This document shows, piece by piece, positions 50,001-53,186 of a stretch of 53,186 bases of DNA. Numbering within the stretch: position 1 is the stretch's first letter; each line of letters begins with the position of its first letter. The stretch spans positions 1 to 53,186 of the forward strand of contig JAFEAJ010000027.1 of the NCBI GenBank assembly GCA_018266455.1, read 5' to 3'. The stretch is from Bacteroidota bacterium. Its GTDB lineage: Bacteria > Bacteroidota > Bacteroidia > Chitinophagales > Chitinophagaceae. The notes under the pieces were generated by a model. That model saw only the letters and a list, made by a program, of their open reading frames with translations, was not told the DNA's origin and ran no database searches. The translations under genes were made by a program, and so were the position numbers.

Positions 50001-51567
50001 CGTGAATGGTAGTAAAATTCAAGGCAATGGCATAAGTTCCGGGGGTCGAGTACAAATTGGTGGGATTAGGGAGCGTTGATGTTGTTCCGTCACCAAGCGA
50101 CCAAAAATAACTGGCAATCGTATCTTGCGATACTGCAGAAAATGTTGCCTGCACATCAGAACAGTACAAAGCTGAAGGCATTAAAACCGTGTCGGCATGG
50201 ATCGTAGCAGTAGGCATCGCCGTATTGATGGTATCTGAAACCGTGGCTTTACAACCATTCGCATTTGATATGGTAAGCGTAGGCGTGTAAGTACCATTGC
50301 TGGTATATAAAAATGAGGGAGATTGCACATTTGAACTGTCCTTTGGATTATTGGTAAACTGCCAGTGCCATGAAACAGCAGCAGCGCTCGTGTCCTTAAA
50401 GGTTACCAGCATAGGAGATTGGCAACTGATGCCTTTATTAAAAATAAAAGGGCTTAATGGAGGCGATGACAAGACGGAGATGTTTTTGGTAACCGTATCT
50501 GCACAACCACCAAATTTTTCATAAAGCTTAACTGTATAACTGCCAGGCGCAGCATAGCTGTGAACATAATTCACCCCAATGCCGCTTCCACCGTCACCAA
50601 AATCCCAAAGGGGGTTTCCTGTTGGCGCCGGCGAGCTCAGGTTGGTAAAACTTATGGCATTGCCTGTGCAAAGTGGCAATGCCGTGGTAAAATCTGCAGT
50701 AAAATCAGCTGCCTGTATTAAAGCCGGCTTTACTATCGTTGATGCACATCCGTAGTTATTGCTGACCACCAGCGTAATGCTATAGCTTCCCTTTGAAGCA
50801 TATTGATGCGAAGGATCAGAAAGATTGCTGCTGCTGCCATCCCCAAAATTCCAGTTATAGAAAAGCGGCCCCTTGCCGGAAGAAATATTATGGAATTGAA
50901 CCGCCTGGGAAAGGTTGCAAATGGCTGTTGAATCTACATTAAATGCCGCAACCAGTGCAGGGTAAACCGTTACCAGGTCAATCCGTTTCAGTGTGTTCGT
51001 ACAGCCATAACTGTTAGTAGCCGTAAGGCTCACAGAATAAGTTCCGGCAAAAGCATAAATGTTGGATACATTAGGCGACCCATTGTTCAGGGTATTGCCA
51101 TCACCAAAGTCCCAGAAGTAGCCTGTAATGGTGCCGTCACCGGGGCTTGCCACACCTGAAAAGTTAACGGGCAGCGGCGAGCAACCTGTTGCAATATCAG
51201 AAGAGAAATTTACAGCCGGGCTTTTATAAACAGTGATGACTACCGTTTTTGTTGAAGTTTGCGCGCCATCCTTAACAGTAAGTGTAACCGTATAATTTTG
51301 CCCGGTAAAATAAGTGGCGGCAACCGGGTTTGTTTTGACTGTGGTAGTAATGCCATTCCCATTCCCGAAATTCCAGGTATAAACAGCTGAGCCGCTTGTG
51401 CCTGTTGACGTGTTCTTAAAACTTACGGCAAGCGGGGAACAACCAGAGGTGATGCTGGGCGTAAAATCAGCAACAAGCTGTGCTATGACAGGGTTCCGGG
51501 CTGCCAGCAAAAATAAAATCGCAAAAAGACAGGGCAATCTTCTTGCTAAAACCTTTTTCAAGATCAT
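47086..51567 (-). CDS. Giant PKD-repeat surface protein with T9SS type B sorting domain
   Basis: 1493 residues. Signal peptide (1-29, ending VIA). About 14 PKD-like domains (roughly 30-1290) mark themselves by WDFGDG-type strands: WNFGNG, WDFGDG, WNFGDG, WDFGDG, then variants such as WSLGDG, IYGDG, WSYGDG, WNYGDG, WHFASDG and WDFGTG. Two or so Ig-like units follow (TTYTVIGEDKYHCF, then TPVYTLTVKTAIGCT). The C-terminus has the gliding-motility type B domain (TIGR04131): NAFSPNGDGNNDFFYPSGQG, FQVYSRWGQLLFSKSNF, and PSGTYVYLVEIECF. It is probably exported by the type IX system and held on the surface as an adhesin, with PorP/SprF as its partner. Confidence 0.93.
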   Translation of the reverse strand: MILKKVLARRLPCLFAILFLLAARNPVIAQLVADFTPSITSGCSPLAVSFKNTSTGTSGSAVYTWNFGNGNGITTTVKTNPVAATYFTGQNYTVTLTVKDGAQTSTKTVVITVYKSPAVNFSSDIATGCSPLPVNFSGVASPGDGTITGYFWDFGDGNTLNNGSPNVSNIYAFAGTYSVSLTATNSYGCTNTLKRIDLVTVYPALVAAFNVDSTAICNLSQAVQFHNISSGKGPLFYNWNFGDGSSSNLSDPSHQYASKGSYSITLVVSNNYGCASTIVKPALIQAADFTADFTTALPLCTGNAISFTNLSSPAPTGNPLWDFGDGGSGIGVNYVHSYAAPGSYTVKLYEKFGGCADTVTKNISVLSSPPLSPFIFNKGISCQSPMLVTFKDTSAAAVSWHWQFTNNPKDSSNVQSPSFLYTSNGTYTPTLTISNANGCKATVSDTINTAMPTATIHADTVLMPSALYCSDVQATFSAVSQDTIASYFWSLGDGTTSTLPNPTNLYSTPGTYAIALNFTTIHGCVGVATPTTITVYPKPHANFTARDSLSCMNNQIEIFTNLDDSAMQFRWIYGDGSSDVNNGVYHTHVYTDSGYYNMMLIASTPGCKNDTATLGRFVMTAPIPALTASNNCDSDRLSAALAVKPAGGSKYIWSYGDGSPNDTDYVYVPVRNHHYPAAGIYAASVAVQFGACLQNTGPVNVYILPQQHPLLSSTKDTICASSALPYKITGLDSNYQSIANGSSTYYKIVGWQYNDGTMAKNNGNPGFKTTYTGSLSGLVQGKDSIRAIIQSRYFNCYDTSNYIPIHITGPIAAFGAQDALCFHSPIIFTDSSRPTDAVPIVKWQWNYGDGNTDTRGMGDTVQHLYAFPGTYKVNLTVTDSNGCTSTAMLADTNVNIYGAKAAFTWLPPIITPGFPITFYNKTNANTGVTFYWHFASDGSTSASADSLKHTFINIGSDTVMLIAYPNKPGTCIDTLVQVLPIKNIGATFTYTTLYIDHANCPPMVANFIGNTLNTIGLHWDFGDGATADNNPDPNHTYLFPGKYIITLTGYGANGITTTYKDSLMVKGPSGTLYSSLDQACIPAVDTLHTTSTYAGSYTWDFGDGTVMTTQDTLAVHTYILPGLFTPALILTDSTGCQVTFRYNRQLLMDTLHADLGLPIVLCDTGSVKFYPQILSFVADSLGYPLTYHWDFGTGNAGDTSNILNPEFHFYRPGDFVASLVVQSPIGCVANAYDSLHIVPRLAMPVPPDTTICIGGSAILKASGAYTYNWSPALSLNKDVGDSVIATPKATTTYTVIGEDKYHCFLDTVQTTVNVNALPAISLPPEYAVLPGDAVTIEPTVSSDVVSWSWSPPDYLNCTDCASPTSAPLTPTVYTLTVKTAIGCTSSATVRVRLLCSERAVQMANAFSPNGDGNNDFFYPSGQGIKLVKKFQVYSRWGQLLFSKSNFPPNDRRYGWDGSLNYEPQPSGTYVYLVEIECFTGETFFVKGTVELIR

Positions 51568-51755
51568 TGCCGGATTTAAGGATATTGGACCTGATTGAAT
51601 TACCAGAAATTAAACGGCAAAACCTGCGTTATAGTACAAATACGCATGAATTTATAATGAGAAATGTGGCGGCTGTAATTGATCATGAAGGCGACTGGCT
51701 ACAAGCAAGAACTTCATAAACAGAAGATACGTCTGAACCCGGCAATTTTAACCCT

Positions 51756-52229
51756 TTATATTTTCTTTTGTACCTGCCAGTAATGGCCAAAGGGGTCTTT
51801 GATCGTCGCCTGCCTGTAGCCATACTCATAATCATGAGCAGGGCTAATTTCTATTGCCCCGGCTTTGAGCGCTTGGCGCACTGTCTCGTCTACATCCGGA
51901 ACAAACAAGCCGATGCATATTGTTGTTCCATTATGCCGGCCAGGAGAAAAGTAATATGTTTTTGCTGTTGTTTCATGCACATGAAAAATATTTCCATTAA
52001 TAGACAGCTCCGCTACATGGATGCTGCCATCATCATTTGAAAAACGCATTTGCTCAATTGCCCCAAAAGCATTTTTATAAAATGAAATGTCTTTTATTCC
52101 ATTTCCAATAAAAAGCTCAGGAGCGAAGAAAGTGCTGTGATCTGGAACTGCCATATTTTGAAAATAATTTTGTTTGGATGTAGCAGGGCCCTGCGGCAAG
52201 CTGCGGATATTGCGAAAAATAGTTTTCAT
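51756..52229 (-). CDS. VOC-family protein, PhnB-like
   Basis: 157 residues from the ATG at 52229. An internal ATG at 52154 would give 132 residues (MAVPDHSTFFAPELFIGNGI). I keep the longer form because the extra codons are G+C-rich and coding-like. It is a PhnB/YdhR-type VOC protein: LFIGNGIKDISFYKNAFGAI, DGSIHVAELSINGNIFHVHE, GTTICIGLFVPDVDETVRQA and KDPFGHYWQVQKKI. PhnB-like proteins are small dimeric VOC proteins of unclear function. No signal peptide. Confidence 0.85.
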   Translation of the reverse strand: MKTIFRNIRSLPQGPATSKQNYFQNMAVPDHSTFFAPELFIGNGIKDISFYKNAFGAIEQMRFSNDDGSIHVAELSINGNIFHVHETTAKTYYFSPGRHNGTTICIGLFVPDVDETVRQALKAGAIEISPAHDYEYGYRQATIKDPFGHYWQVQKKI

Positions 52230-52254
52230 GCCCGGGCTTACATATAGCTTGTTA

Positions 52255-52821
52255 TTACACCCTTACCATACCGCGGAAGCCCCTCGCTGCATAATAAGAT
52301 TCCGCGCCATTGTGATAAACAAAAACAGTATCGAAACGACGGTCGCAAAAAAGGGCACCTCCGAGCTTCCTGATGTTGACGGGGGTAGATATCCAGCTTG
52401 ACGTTTTCGTATCGAAACTGCCAAGTTTTTGCAATTCCCGGTACTCTTCTTCTGTTGGCATTTTAATGCCCATTGCAGCAGCCATACTGGTTGCGCTGCC
52501 AGCAGGTTTATGTTCTTTTCTTGATTCAAGAGCTTCGTTATCATAACAAAGGCTCCTGCGGCCCCTGGGGCTTTCGGCTGAGCAGTCAAAGAAAATGTAT
52601 TCGCCTGTCTTCTTATCATAAGCAACCACATCCGGTTCGCCGCCTGTTATTTCCATTTCATTCAAAGGCCACATTTTTTTCGGGTCAGCCTCCAGCTTTG
52701 ATAGCACTTTCCCCCATTCAACGCCTTTGTGCCGGTTCATGTTTGCCTCAAAACGCAATTGCAATATATCGAGCAGTTCTTTGCCTTGCGAAAGCGATAG
52801 CTTATTTCTATGGTTCTCCAT
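52255..52821 (-). CDS. DUF4256 family protein
   Basis: 189 residues from the ATG at 52821 (the frame continues upstream to 52902, but those 27 residues lack family similarity). The whole protein is a DUF4256 domain: LSLSQGKELLDILQLRFEAN, NRHKGVEWGKVLSKLEADPK, MWPLNEMEITGGEPDVVAYD, YIFFDCSAESPRGRRSLCYD, and GGALFCDRRFDTVFVYHNGA. The function of the family is unknown. Its stop is 26 bp upstream of the PhnB-like gene on the same strand, so the two are probably co-transcribed. The compact pattern with conserved Asp, Cys and Arg (FDCSAESPRGRR) hints at an enzyme, but this is a guess. Confidence 0.85.
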   Translation of the reverse strand: MENHRNKLSLSQGKELLDILQLRFEANMNRHKGVEWGKVLSKLEADPKKMWPLNEMEITGGEPDVVAYDKKTGEYIFFDCSAESPRGRRSLCYDNEALESRKEHKPAGSATSMAAAMGIKMPTEEEYRELQKLGSFDTKTSSWISTPVNIRKLGGALFCDRRFDTVFVYHNGAESYYAARGFRGMVRV

Positions 52822-52965
52822 CTGAACAATTGTTGGTTTATAAAAAGAACCTGAAGGTTTTGAAATGCCGCTAAAATGAAAATGCCTGTTGCAACCCTTC
52901 AATATCTTGGAAAATTGTTGCTCATTCTGTTAATAACTGATCAACTGGTGTGAAGTTACGAATGA

Positions 52966-53186
52966 TCAACTGAAATATAGATAAACATTCTTGCTCTCGC
53001 CATCGTGTTGGAATGTTATCCTTAATGGATACCAAGATAGTCCAGGACTTCTGGTTTCTAATGCAGTGAAAGATTTGTCAAATCTGTGATAGAGTTGCTC
53101 CATTTGACCTTTTAAGATCTCAAAAATGATCTCAACTTTCTCACGGTTGGTAGCAATGGCATATAACGGTTTCGGCTTGGCGGTCG
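52966..53186 (-). CDS. Partial reading frame cut by the right window edge
   Basis: About 73 codons on the minus strand are open from the window edge to a TGA at 52968-52966. The translated wording looks coding, for example LYAIATNREKVEIIFEILKG, then YHRFDKSFTALETRSPGLSW and YPLRITFQHDGESKNVYLYF. I do not recognise the family. There is no start codon in view, so the gene continues right of the window. Neither neighbouring gene resembles it. Charged helix then strands would suit a small structural or DNA-linked domain. Confidence 0.55.
   Translation of the reverse strand, partial: TAKPKPLYAIATNREKVEIIFEILKGQMEQLYHRFDKSFTALETRSPGLSWYPLRITFQHDGESKNVYLYFS

Noticed and set aside
1..53186. CRISPR arrays, rRNA genes, prophage or insertion sequences
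   Set aside because: No regularly spaced direct repeats, rRNA-like sequence, phage structural genes or recognisable transposase were seen.

Overview
The window reads as a chromosomal segment of a Bacteroidota bacterium, most likely of the Chitinophagaceae or a nearby Sphingobacteria-type family (the family is an inference). Indicators are a SusC/SusD pair behind an ECF sigma/FecR pair, a PorP/SprF protein beside a giant PKD-repeat protein with a type IX secretion sorting domain, promoters of the TTTG / TAnnTTTG type, and weak or absent Shine-Dalgarno sequences. Both window ends cut genes: mgtE on the left, and an unrecognised minus-strand reading frame on the right.

Layout. 1-12.6 kb holds housekeeping and miscellaneous genes: MgtE, a small secreted protein, a lactonase-type beta-propeller, a large MscS channel, YceI, a lipoprotein cytochrome c, an ABC-F ATPase, tRNA-Ser(CGA) on the minus strand, a small membrane protein, and on the minus strand a YdeI-like protein and a tagaturonate reductase. 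12.8-23.5 kb is a respiratory complex I operon ordered nuoA-B-C-D-H-I-J-K-L-M-N. It has no nuoE, nuoF or nuoG, and it ends with a small proline-rich protein and a terminator-like hairpin. Four spacers in the operon hold related A+T-rich repeat sequence.

23.7-33.8 kb looks accessory. Genes are mostly A+T-richer, all on the plus strand, mostly single, and unrelated in function: a TIM-barrel hydrolase-like secreted protein, a GH20 hexosaminidase, an AraC-type HTH protein with an SDR enzyme, a secreted VOC protein, a PEP-mutase/isocitrate-lyase family enzyme, a Crp/Fnr regulator with a DUF4242 protein, a thioredoxin-fold protein and a RibD/DHFR-like reductase. Several spacers of 130-280 bp have end-to-end inverted repeats, and three share the motif GGCTTYAGTTC or a one-base variant, so the region resembles an array of exchangeable cassettes. 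Two regulator/target pairs here carry striking operator candidates: a 15-bp direct repeat with 21-bp spacing between the AraC-type gene and the SDR gene, and two tandem dyads at the end of the Crp/Fnr gene before DUF4242.

33.8-35.5 kb has a NUMOD4/HNH protein with a C-terminal helix-turn-helix-like tail and a secreted phosphodiesterase-like protein. 35.6-44.1 kb is a nutrient-uptake locus: ECF sigma, FecR anti-sigma, SusC (with STN domain), SusD, an SGNH hydrolase and a PD40 beta-propeller lipoprotein. 44.5-52.9 kb has a parvulin-type PPIase, a second secreted VOC protein, the PKD protein with PorP/SprF, a third VOC protein and a DUF4256 protein. No CRISPR array, rRNA, prophage or recognisable transposase was seen.
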